From assembly GCF_008124885.1 (NCBI RefSeq), contig NZ_VNHX01000003.1, positions 216,813-280,812 on the forward strand: DNA of 64,000 nt, in the 5' to 3' direction. The notes beneath the pieces were generated by a model, which saw only the letters and a list, made by a program, of their open reading frames with translations, was not told the origin of the DNA and searched no databases. The translations under genes were made by a program, and so were the position numbers. Source of the DNA: Sphingobacterium allocomposti. Lineage in GTDB: Bacteria; Bacteroidota; Bacteroidia; Sphingobacteriales; Sphingobacteriaceae. Positions 17,859-25,970 of this stretch are shown here, piece by piece. How positions within the stretch are numbered: position 1 is the stretch's first letter; the number at the start of each line of letters is the position of its first letter.

Positions 17859-18213
17859 ACTCCGGATGAGAGAAACTTAAAAAGAGAATTACATCATCCC
17901 CCCCGCCCCGCAAAGCTCAGGAACCATAGGACGCCCGCAATGTTTTTGATACGTGTTGTAGGAAGAGCGGATAATTAATTCGGAGATTGGTTCAGATATA
18001 GGCGTTCTTCGGCATCTCGATACGGGTCTTGGCGACGGCCGTGAACATCGGGGGCGACAACCGTGCGGCCCAACGAAAAGTGGACTAATAGTACCGTACC
18101 GTCAATGAACCATAGGAACATCAATAGCCGGCAAACAAAAATATAGGCATGAAACCATTGTGACTTATCAAAACCAGGGGTCTCGACAATCCCGGGAAAC
18201 CAAAGAGATACAG
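17859..18213. other. Intergenic stretch without recognised features
   Basis: About 355 bp between the sRNA repeats and the small ORF at 18214. No reading frame of convincing composition, no tRNA and no hairpin terminator were recognised on either strand. It is more GC-rich than the repeat region before it. Confidence 0.5.
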
Positions 18214-18405
18214 CTAACGAATTTTATGTAAAATCCGTTGTATGGCACACCACTCCTGGTATTCCGCCTCGTTCCATGCAGTACGAAACTTATTTAACAG
18301 CTCGGAAGAACGTTTCCGAAGGCGATCAAAATCATCGACCTTTAACTCGCCAAAGGAAAAAGAATAATTCTCCGTCTGCTGCTGATTTAAAAACTGCCTT
18401 TCCAT
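18214..18405 (-). CDS. Small hypothetical protein (63 aa)
   Basis: 63 residues, charged and probably helical (FDRLRKRSSELLNKFRTAWNEAEYQEWCAIQRILHKIR), no signal peptide or membrane segment. An AGAGG sequence sits 2-3 bases upstream of the ATG, and an exact -7 match lies about 20 bp upstream, which together support a real gene. No family was recognised. It stands alone, transcribed toward the sRNA repeats. Confidence 0.55.
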   Translation of the reverse strand: MERQFLNQQQTENYSFSFGELKVDDFDRLRKRSSELLNKFRTAWNEAEYQEWCAIQRILHKIR

Positions 18406-18424
18406 AACCTCTATTTAACACAGT

Positions 18425-18432
18425 CAAATTTA
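18425..18432 (-). promoter_or_regulatory. -7 element for the 63-aa gene
   Basis: Minus-strand TAAATTTG, an exact TAnnTTTG match placed 20 bp upstream of the start codon. No convincing -33 element was found. Confidence 0.4.
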
Positions 18433-18497
18433 GCCAGTTACAGTTAAAAAACCGTAAAAAACAGATTAAAAAATAATTAAAATCTCCGTACCTCCAA

Positions 18498-19241
18498 TTA
18501 GTGGAGAACTTCTTCCAAGAAAAGGAGCGTGTGTTTCCAGGCTCTTCTCGCCATTACCTCATTATATTCCGGAGAATCCGGATTCGTGAATGTGTGGCCA
18601 CAGCGGGCATAGGTTATAAGCTGCCAGTCGGCGCCGCCCTCGTCTAACTCTTTAAGCTGCGATTTGAGCGCTTCGGCACTTACACTTTTGTCCTCAGCAG
18701 GATGTTCAATGAGTACTTTTGCCGTAATAGCATCCGTTGGACGGTCGGCCGCCTTACCCAACCCGCCGTGAATAGAAACCACACCTTGAACAGGCAGTTT
18801 TCCACGCGCGGCTTCTAGGGCACCCGTACCGCCAAAACAATAGCCGATGACGGCAATCTTGTCCGGCAACGCCCCCAATCGCTTTAGTTCGGTCAATGCC
18901 ACGGCAATACGCCGCTGATATGCTTCGTAATCTTTCTTGTAGTATCCCGAGATTTTAGCGGCCTCGCTGTTGTCTGACGGCGTATTGCCCTTCCCGTATA
19001 TATCAGCTATGAACGCTATGTACCCTTGTTCCTCCAAAGCCAGGGCCGCGCTTTTTGCTTCCTGATCTATACCTTTCCATGCCGGAAGAATTAATACCCC
19101 CGGACGTTTTTTTCCGGTATTCCCGGTTACTAAACCTTCTAATGATTGATCGCCATCTGCATAGACCACTGGCTGCAGCCCTTGCGACTGAGCCGACAGT
19201 ACGGTAAACAGAAAGATTCCACAAATCCATACGTTTTTCAT
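18498..19241 (-). CDS. Exported dienelactone hydrolase family protein
   Basis: About 247 residues from ATG 19241. A longer start at 19265 would put eight residues before the signal peptide (NVWICGIFLFTVLSAQSQG), so the later ATG is preferred; it has AGAGA just upstream. Alpha/beta-hydrolase fold of the dienelactone hydrolase family: nucleophile Cys in GYCFGGTGALE, His in CGHTFTNPDSPEYN near the C-terminus, and a candidate acid in the HPAEDKSV region. Family members hydrolyse lactones or carboxylic esters. The exported location and lone position give no substrate clue. Confidence 0.88.
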   Translation of the reverse strand: MKNVWICGIFLFTVLSAQSQGLQPVVYADGDQSLEGLVTGNTGKKRPGVLILPAWKGIDQEAKSAALALEEQGYIAFIADIYGKGNTPSDNSEAAKISGYYKKDYEAYQRRIAVALTELKRLGALPDKIAVIGYCFGGTGALEAARGKLPVQGVVSIHGGLGKAADRPTDAITAKVLIEHPAEDKSVSAEALKSQLKELDEGGADWQLITYARCGHTFTNPDSPEYNEVMARRAWKHTLLFLEEVLH

Positions 19242-19412
19242 AATTGTCTCTTTAAAGGAAAACACCTGCTCATCACGATTGTTTTAACCGTTTTAAAACA
19301 ATGATGATGTTGCCACCATCGTCTTAACCAAGATAGACAATTTGTTATTTTCCTCTGCTGTTTAAAGTAATTTTGCTTTTATACCGTCTCTATTATAACA
19401 ATCCAAGCGACG

Positions 19413-20612
19413 ATGGCAAATAGACTACTTTTCATACTTTTACTTTTTTTGGTTGCCGATGTTTATTTTTATCAGGCCATAGCCATGCTTACACAGATCT
19501 CTCTAATCCGCGTACTGTATTGGTTTCCAGATGTTTTACTGATAACAGGTATTACCCTGGCCATATCGGCCCGCCGGCTTGGCCGCAGCGCACAGAACAT
19601 GATGTCATGGCTGATTACAGGTATGCTATTGGCATTCGTTCCAAAATTATTCGCGTCGCCCATATTGCTGGCCGAAGACGTATTCCGCCTATTCCGGGGT
19701 TTCCCTCCGAGGAATATCTATATCAGCGAGGCGACAGTTGCCGTCGCGGGAATTATCTTTCTGATTTTTTTGTTCGGATTAACACGCGGAAAGCACTTTT
19801 ATCGGATCAGAAGGGAGACATTGTACTTTCCTGACTTACCCGAAGCTTTCGATGGTTTTACCATTACGCAGTTATCTGATATACATTCTGGGAGCCTGCG
19901 CGACCGCAAAGGCGTAAAAAAAGGAATAGAGCTAGCCAACGCTCAAAACAGCGATCTTCTTCTGTTCACCGGCGATCTTGTTAACAATATGGCTTCGGAA
20001 ATGGATCCCTGGATAAGCGATTTTGCGAAGCTCAAAGCGCCCTATGGAAAATATGCCGTGTTAGGAAACCACGACTACGGAGATTACATCCGTTGGACAA
20101 GCAGTCTTGCAAAGCACGAGAACCTCCGGCGACTTAAGGAAATACATGCAGAACTAGGCTTCAATCTATTATTAAATCAGTCCGTGACCCTTCGCAAACA
20201 AGGGCAAAGCATTGCCCTGATCGGGGTCGAAAACTGGGGAAAGGGCGGATTTCACCAGTACGGCGACTTGGAAAAGGCGCTGAAAGGTGTTGCTGATGAT
20301 TCTTTTAAAATTCTACTGTCCCATGATCCCTCTCACTGGGACGAGGTTACTGTCGACCATAATCAGCATATACATCTCACACTGGCCGGACATACACATG
20401 GTTTACAGTTCGGGATCGAGCTATTCGGATTCAAGTGGAGCCCTATCCAATATTTTTACCGACAGTGGGCGGGCCTTTACACCAAGGACGGCCGATACCT
20501 TTACGTGAATAGAGGCTTCGGGTACCATGGCCTTAATGGACGGGTTGGAGTCTGGCCTGAAATCACGGTGTTAACACTAAAAAGGAACGAGGGGACAATT
20601 GCAACAGCCTAA
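19413..20612 (+). CDS. Membrane-anchored metallophosphoesterase (YkuE/YaeI-like)
   Basis: 399 residues. Four hydrophobic segments in the first about 135 residues anchor the protein. The rest is a calcineurin-like phosphoesterase with metal-binding motifs in order: QLSDIHSG, FTGDLVNN, LGNHDYGD, LLSHDPSHW and AGHTHGLQ. Related proteins hydrolyse phosphodiester or phospholipid bonds (for example UDP-diacylglucosamine-type reactions), but the substrate cannot be read from the sequence. It is followed by an unrelated small gene 133 bp downstream. Confidence 0.9.
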   Translation: MANRLLFILLLFLVADVYFYQAIAMLTQISLIRVLYWFPDVLLITGITLAISARRLGRSAQNMMSWLITGMLLAFVPKLFASPILLAEDVFRLFRGFPPRNIYISEATVAVAGIIFLIFLFGLTRGKHFYRIRRETLYFPDLPEAFDGFTITQLSDIHSGSLRDRKGVKKGIELANAQNSDLLLFTGDLVNNMASEMDPWISDFAKLKAPYGKYAVLGNHDYGDYIRWTSSLAKHENLRRLKEIHAELGFNLLLNQSVTLRKQGQSIALIGVENWGKGGFHQYGDLEKALKGVADDSFKILLSHDPSHWDEVTVDHNQHIHLTLAGHTHGLQFGIELFGFKWSPIQYFYRQWAGLYTKDGRYLYVNRGFGYHGLNGRVGVWPEITVLTLKRNEGTIATA

Positions 20613-20745
20613 TCGGGAACCCAAAGGACCGATAACTTTCGGTACCCTGTATTTTTCCGAGAACAATTAAGCATCGTCCGCTGTTCTACTGGTGAAGAAT
20701 TTTTTAGGAGATCGCCGCCGGCGCAGATTTTTTTAGTACACAGTC

Positions 20746-21240
20746 ATGGACATAGATTTAAGAATCGACAAATACGACTTCCACTATGAGTTTAGGAAGA
20801 ATCCATCAGCATTTAACTGGGGCTTCCATCCTGAACGTATGATTATCCGAAACGAAGGACTTCGTACACGTAATGGCGAATTGTACGAGCGCTATCTCAA
20901 GGCCGTCTTTCCCGAACGTTGCAAGGATGAAATGAACGATTTCTGGCGTATTTTAGAAGGACTTAAACAAGTTACCGGCCAAGAAGCAAAAATCATTTTC
21001 GACCAGCACGGACTAAACATTGTTAAATCAGACATATGCTGGGAGGAGGAAGACGCAATCTTTGTCCCGGGAAGGGTTCCTGACGAGGAAATAGAGTACC
21101 TCATCGAAGACGAGGAACTTATCCTTAATAGGATTTATGCCGATTGGGTAACAAGTCGGCATACGCTCTGGCTGGACACAAGCGATCTCGCGTTGGAGAG
21201 AACGTCGGGTCTCTCCTCCCTTACGCCATCCATTTCCTAG
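20746..21240 (+). CDS. Hypothetical protein (164 aa)
   Basis: 164 residues, soluble, acidic, with many aromatic residues in the first half (YDFHYEFRKNPSAFNWGFHPERMIIRNEGL) and an acidic C-terminal half (VPDEEIEYLIEDEELILNRIYADWV). No signal peptide, membrane segment or known motif was recognised. Codon use looks like that of its neighbours. No operon partner is evident, and the sequence gives no functional clue. Confidence 0.7.
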   Translation: MDIDLRIDKYDFHYEFRKNPSAFNWGFHPERMIIRNEGLRTRNGELYERYLKAVFPERCKDEMNDFWRILEGLKQVTGQEAKIIFDQHGLNIVKSDICWEEEDAIFVPGRVPDEEIEYLIEDEELILNRIYADWVTSRHTLWLDTSDLALERTSGLSSLTPSIS

Positions 21241-21483
21241 ATATGCACAAAAAGCAAGCGCACCCCTCGACTATTTGATTCGTCACCGGCATCATAAAAG
21301 CCTCTGGTACCGATCCCGCATACTGTCCCGCGTTTGTCTTCCGACGGAAGGGACAAAACGAGGGACCGCTCTCTTGAGCAGCCCCTAACAAAGGTGGCTG
21401 GCTGTTAGTCACATGCTGGAAGCGGCAACGCCCTTTCCTCACCTTACACCTGTTTCTGTTGGCGCTTACGAAACTACCGGTTT

Positions 21484-22461
21484 CTATTTTGATTTCTGTT
21501 CCCAAACCAACGCGCTTGCCCCAAGAATGGCCGCATCAGCCTCATCCAGTTCACTAAAGACGAGTTTAACTTTGTCCCGGAAAATCGGAAGTAAATTCCT
21601 TTCCATATGCAGTTTAGCTGGTTTTAAGATGAAATCTCCTGCTTTAATAACGCCCCCGAAGAGAAGAATGGCTTCGGGCGAAGAAAACATCACAAAATTG
21701 GCCAATGCTTCACCGAGCTTTTGCCCCGTATAACGGAATACCTCGATGGCTATAGGATCTCCTTTTGACGCACATTCGTACACGGTTTTCGAATTGATGG
21801 CGTCTTCCGGATACTGGTTGAGCATAGAACTGGGAAACTCGGCCCGCATTTTTTTCGCTGTAATGGCAATACCAGTAGCAGATGCATATGCTTCGAGACT
21901 TCCTTCAGACCCCGTGCTCCAATGTTTCCGCCCTCCCGGCTTGACGATGGTATGCCCTAGCTCTCCTGCAAAGCCATCGTGCCCATATATTAAACTACCA
22001 TTGGCTACAATACCGCTTCCCACTCCCGTTCCAAGCGTAATCATAATGAAGTCTTTCATTCCTCGGGCTGCGCCAAAAAGCATCTCCCCCAATGCAGCGG
22101 CATTCGCGTCATTCGTGATGGAGCAGGGCAGTGCGAATTTCGCGGTTATCAGATCAGCAAAAGGAATGATCCCTTTCCAAGGCAGATTCGGAGCTTGTTC
22201 GACAGTCCCGGTATAATAATTGCCGTTAGGAATTCCGATTCCGACCCCATCAAAACTTGCTTTCGTTCCAAATTTTTCAATCAACGGCCGGATGTTTTCA
22301 TATAGCGCATCGACAAAGTCTTCCACTTCGGCATAATCATCCGTCTTTATCCGCCCTTTTTCAAGTACCTCTCCGCGATGATTAACGACTCCAAATTTTG
22401 TATTAGTACCGCCCACATCTATACCCAGGGCTACGCGTCCCGACAAATCTGTTAGTGACAT
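21484..22461 (-). CDS. ROK family sugar kinase with altered zinc site
   Basis: 325 residues. The ATP-binding loop GIDVGGTNTKFGVV opens the protein; the catalytic Asp lies in SITNDANAAALGE, the second phosphate loop in ITLGTGVGSGIV, and the ROK signature His in GELGHTIV. ROK proteins phosphorylate glucose or related sugars. The zinc-binding CxCGxxGCxE stretch that normally follows is here HWSTGSEGSLE, with all three cysteines replaced, so the structural zinc is probably absent. Without an HTH domain it is a kinase rather than a NagC-type repressor. Confidence 0.9.
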   Translation of the reverse strand: MSLTDLSGRVALGIDVGGTNTKFGVVNHRGEVLEKGRIKTDDYAEVEDFVDALYENIRPLIEKFGTKASFDGVGIGIPNGNYYTGTVEQAPNLPWKGIIPFADLITAKFALPCSITNDANAAALGEMLFGAARGMKDFIMITLGTGVGSGIVANGSLIYGHDGFAGELGHTIVKPGGRKHWSTGSEGSLEAYASATGIAITAKKMRAEFPSSMLNQYPEDAINSKTVYECASKGDPIAIEVFRYTGQKLGEALANFVMFSSPEAILLFGGVIKAGDFILKPAKLHMERNLLPIFRDKVKLVFSELDEADAAILGASALVWEQKSK

Positions 22462-22828
22462 TTCTCTTATTTAAATTAGCAAATACTTAAAACTATAAAA
22501 AAAATTGGTAAAAACGAGCAGGAGACGGAATCCGTGCGTAGACTTCAACCGTTTTGACTTTTTATTTACAAAACATCGAAGTGCCGTTATCGCTTTTCCT
22601 TACTGGCCACCGTTGGTACTGCGCTGTAGCTTATAACGGTATTTGAAGATTTAAGTTCCTACACTCCGGGGCAAAATCAATGCCTTTTTTATTTTTTTTG
22701 TTAAATTGCAGATGCCGTTATAAACAACTGAACTTAAACCCGCTAATGATGTATCAGCGATACCTTGAAACTCTTAATGCCGATATGACTGCCAACCTAC
22801 TACGCACACGAATAACAATTATTTACAT
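22462..22828. other. Divergent intergenic region between ROK kinase and enolase-superfamily gene
   Basis: 367 bp. It contains a poly-T stretch (about 22683-22700) and a 28-codon reading frame just before the downstream gene (listed separately). No clear promoter with both elements was identified. Confidence 0.45.
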
Positions 22829-22832
22829 ATGA
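22746..22832 (+). CDS. Possible 28-aa leader peptide coupled to the enolase-superfamily gene
   Basis: A short frame starting with two ATG codons (MMYQRYLETLNADMTANLL...) and ending in TGA that overlaps the next gene's ATG as ATGA (22829-22832). Such overlap is typical of translational coupling. There is no homology evidence, and a frame of 28 codons can arise by chance. Confidence 0.2.
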   Translation: MMYQRYLETLNADMTANLLRTRITIIYI

Positions 22833-24046
22833 AAAGAAGAAAATTCCTAAGAGCCGTAAACATCGGCGTAGCCACCACCTTATTGAGCGGCCCAAAATTA
22901 TTTGCTGTCCCTGAGCTGATTCCCTTCCAAGAAGGATCCCAGCATAAAGACTTAGCGGATCACACCATCCGGCAAATAAAGTTCTCCTCGGTACGTCTCC
23001 AGTATCCCCGCCTGGTAGGAAAAAATGCTAGACTCGACATACATGGTTTCGGACCAAGGGTGGATATATGCGTTATTGAAACCGACCAAGGTGCCCGCGG
23101 CTGGGGGTCGTTACGCGGATCCCGACGGACTGCAGAACAGCTCGTAGAAACCCTGAAAGGAAAAAAAATTACAGACGTTTTCCGTCCGGACATTGGCATT
23201 CTAGACGCTGCGCTTATGCCGTTTGACACTGCGCTGCACGACCTCGCAGGTATAATTGTCGGCAAACCGGTCTACGCCATGCTTGGAAAAGAGCAGCCTC
23301 TTCTTTTCGACTGTTACAGTGGAATGATTTATTTTGACGATCTGGAACCGTCCCATGCCCCGGGAGGAATCGACAAGATATTAGAAGAATGTGCATACGA
23401 TTACAAGCTCGGCTATCGCCAGTTCAAGCTCAAAATAGGACGGGGCAATCGCTGGATGCCCTTCCACCAAGGTCTTCAGCGGGACATAGAAGTTACCAAA
23501 AAGGTCGCGGAAGCATTCCCTGATTGCCAAATTCTGGTAGATGGAAACAACGGTTTCTCCGTAGACGAGTTCATCGCCTATATGAAGGGCATTTCGGGCG
23601 TTCAGCTGTTCTGGATAGAAGAACCTTTTCATGAAACGGTAGCCGACTACCAGCGACTGAAAGCCTGGCTGAACAGCGAGGGCGTCAATACGTTGCTCGC
23701 CGACGGAGAGGCCGACCCCGACCAGGAACTTCTCCGCGAGTTGATTAATCAGAAACTCCTCGATGTACACTTAACAGATATCGAGGATCTCGGCTTTACC
23801 AATTGGCGGAAACTCTTACCAGAGCTGCAGAAATTAGGTGCAAAGGCGTCTCCGCACGCGTGGGGATCGTTGCTTAAGACGCACTATACCGCCCATCTTT
23901 CGGCAGGGTTAGGAAACACCGCTACAATAGAAGGCGTTACGAGTTCGTCCGATGATGTTGACCTATCGGGATATAAACTGGAGAACGGAAAGCTCGTCCC
24001 TCCGTCGACGCCCGGTTTCGGAATGAAGTTACAGCTCCAGGTCTAG
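22829..24046 (+). CDS. Tat-exported enolase-superfamily enzyme (mandelate racemase/muconate lactonizing type)
   Basis: 405 residues. A twin-arginine signal (RRKFLR at residues 3-8, then a hydrophobic run) implies export of the folded enzyme. N-terminal capping domain, then the barrel with QFKLKIGRG (general base Lys), metal ligands Asp in LVDGNNGF, Glu in WIEEPF and the Glu/Asp region LLADGEADPD, and an HAWGS stretch near the C-terminus. Superfamily members abstract a proton alpha to a carboxylate; acid-sugar dehydratases and racemases are common. A periplasmic location is less usual. The substrate is unknown. Confidence 0.87.
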   Translation: MKRRKFLRAVNIGVATTLLSGPKLFAVPELIPFQEGSQHKDLADHTIRQIKFSSVRLQYPRLVGKNARLDIHGFGPRVDICVIETDQGARGWGSLRGSRRTAEQLVETLKGKKITDVFRPDIGILDAALMPFDTALHDLAGIIVGKPVYAMLGKEQPLLFDCYSGMIYFDDLEPSHAPGGIDKILEECAYDYKLGYRQFKLKIGRGNRWMPFHQGLQRDIEVTKKVAEAFPDCQILVDGNNGFSVDEFIAYMKGISGVQLFWIEEPFHETVADYQRLKAWLNSEGVNTLLADGEADPDQELLRELINQKLLDVHLTDIEDLGFTNWRKLLPELQKLGAKASPHAWGSLLKTHYTAHLSAGLGNTATIEGVTSSSDDVDLSGYKLENGKLVPPSTPGFGMKLQLQV

Positions 24047-24500
24047 AAAGTGCCGACGCGGAGCGGCAGGATAACGCCTCCGATATAGCCTGGCTACGTT
24101 CGAGCGTGTCACAGGATAGAAGTACTTTCGTGGCTGTTGGTCTTTCCCGTCATGAAAGTTCTTCATCGTCTCCTGCGTATAACCAGGGAAGAGCCGTTTA
24201 GCACAATATCCGCCATCAATACCTCACTGATTTACGACAGTAAAACTGAGATGTGTTGCTGTTTTAGTCCGCCTTCCTGGTCTAAGATGACAACGCCATC
24301 CCGATTGTCCGTTTCTCTTAACCTCTAAACCTCGCAAGACGACATCATTACAGCCTTCTAGACTCCGTCATTGCAACAGAGGTGCACTCTACCGGTACGC
24401 CCGGATGCTGTTCAGGATCGATTACTCACGCAGCGTCCCCGGCAATCCCCGCCGTACTCCCTTCTCTAAATCAGATTAATAACAGACCTATCAAACAGCA
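24047..24500. other. Intergenic region, possible decayed coding sequence on the minus strand
   Basis: 454 bp. On the minus strand around 24130-24330, pieces of protein-like translation (DNRDGVVILDQEGGLKQQ, then ISEVLMADIVLNGSSLV, then in another frame YTQETMKNFHDGKDQQ) are broken by a stop and a frame change, as in a decayed gene. No family was recognised. A 63-codon plus-strand frame at 24137-24328 looks like chance. Confidence 0.25.
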
Positions 24501-25970
24501 TCAGGACCTGGTCAACAGTCTAAAGCTATTCCTCGCTGCCCCACACACACTACAGATATAACCCGCTGGCAGATCAGCAAACGGCACACCGGCCGGCACG
24601 GCCTGTGTAAGATCGCCCCACGACGGGTCATACCGCGTTAAGCAACGTTGGCACTGATAGATAACCACAGCTTCTCCTTCTTCGTCTACCACCACCGGTG
24701 CAACATCTTCGTTTGCCCGCGGTCTCGATAGCTCCTGAAATATGTAAAATTCATCGCACAGTCCGATTAGTTCGGAACAAAGATCTGCTCTTTTTACACG
24801 ATCCCGGTATACGATAAGGTCTTTCGAATTCGGATTAAAGTCAGATGTCCGTTGAATCTGGTACCAGCTCCTCTCCCCGGCTCCGCTAAGGTAGCGTAAG
24901 ATCACCGATCCCCATACGCCTGTTTTCCCATGAATTTTTATCCCGAAACAAAGCTTATACGTACGGACGTCCAATGCGTTCAGCTCTCCGACTAACTGAT
25001 GTTTCAGCATAATACCGTCCAGATTATAGTCTTCTGTTTGCCAATTCAATTCATTCAGTGCATGCCGCAGGTTGATACGATGTTTATCCAATATAGCGTC
25101 CCACTCCGATCTGTCCCCGGGCAGAATGTCCTTGATGATGATCGATTTCCAGGGCGTTGTATATACCTGCCCGACCCTATTGCGAATACATATGGTGCAG
25201 ATATCTTTTAAAAAAGCAACCGTAAACGTTTCCGACCGCCGATACACCCCAAGCCATAAGCGATCCTGGTATGCATTGAAACCTTCGTAGTAAGGCAATT
25301 TAAAAAGCTGCTCTATGAAAGGCTGGGACAGCGAATGAAAATGGAACTCCCCGGAATCGGCTGCCAATCGCTCCATTCGCCTTCCCAGCTCTTCCCCCGC
25401 TTGTGGTATATCAACAACGGTCTGCAACAACGGTGCTTCCAGAAACTTACACAACCCGGCTATATCATCAGAATATACCAACGTTGACCACCGGTAAAAG
25501 ATGTTGGTACCGGGAAACCGAATATGTAAAAACCAATAATTGCCCATCTCTGCTGTCAGGAAGTTAAGATTCCCTGTGCTGTAGGGCGTAAACGACTGCG
25601 TCGAGTCCATTAGATTCACCTTCAATCGGGGCGCAAAATCAAAGCTATCTAAAATATCTTTATACACCCCCTCCCTTATCCACGCAGCATCCGTGAAAAT
25701 ACCATCAGCTACATAAGAACTCACAATATTAGGGTAAGCATCTTGTCCAACTTCATACGTTAGCTCCTGGTTAAGCAAAACATATTCCAGCTCCTCCAGC
25801 TGCGCTTCCGACACATCAAAATATAGCTGCTGTCGAGCCCCAAATCTAACATGGACGATGCCCGCGTCGGCGAGCGCTTGCAACAAACCGTCCAGATATC
25901 CCACAGAAACAGCGCCTCCGGACAGGTTGATCTTCACAAACGTCATCTGTCCAGCAGCTTTACAATCCAT
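24501..25970 (-). CDS. Rubredoxin-tailed sulfite/nitrite-reductase-like protein of the nitrate locus
   Basis: About 489 residues from ATG 25970; this start has AAGGAGG nine bases upstream and overlaps the nitrate reductase stop by 11 bp. The body resembles the ferredoxin-like and alpha/beta halves of sulfite/nitrite reductases (YPNIVSSYVADG, FTPYSTGNLNFLTAEMGNYWFLHIRFP), but the four-cysteine siroheme/4Fe-4S motif is absent. The C-terminal 55 residues form a rubredoxin with QCQRCLTRYDPSWGD and ICSVCGAARNSF. It is therefore probably an electron carrier or assembly partner for the adjacent nitrate reductase rather than a reductase itself (inference). Confidence 0.85.
   Translation of the reverse strand: MDCKAAGQMTFVKINLSGGAVSVGYLDGLLQALADAGIVHVRFGARQQLYFDVSEAQLEELEYVLLNQELTYEVGQDAYPNIVSSYVADGIFTDAAWIREGVYKDILDSFDFAPRLKVNLMDSTQSFTPYSTGNLNFLTAEMGNYWFLHIRFPGTNIFYRWSTLVYSDDIAGLCKFLEAPLLQTVVDIPQAGEELGRRMERLAADSGEFHFHSLSQPFIEQLFKLPYYEGFNAYQDRLWLGVYRRSETFTVAFLKDICTICIRNRVGQVYTTPWKSIIIKDILPGDRSEWDAILDKHRINLRHALNELNWQTEDYNLDGIMLKHQLVGELNALDVRTYKLCFGIKIHGKTGVWGSVILRYLSGAGERSWYQIQRTSDFNPNSKDLIVYRDRVKRADLCSELIGLCDEFYIFQELSRPRANEDVAPVVVDEEGEAVVIYQCQRCLTRYDPSWGDLTQAVPAGVPFADLPAGYICSVCGAARNSFRLLTRS

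Noticed and set aside
17450..17860. Repeats that might be read as a CRISPR array
   Set aside because: Only two full and one partial unit, each with its own promoter and hairpin terminator; no regularly spaced unique spacers and no cas genes.
24137..24328. 63-codon plus-strand frame
   Set aside because: No family signal and no ribosome-binding or promoter support; probably chance.
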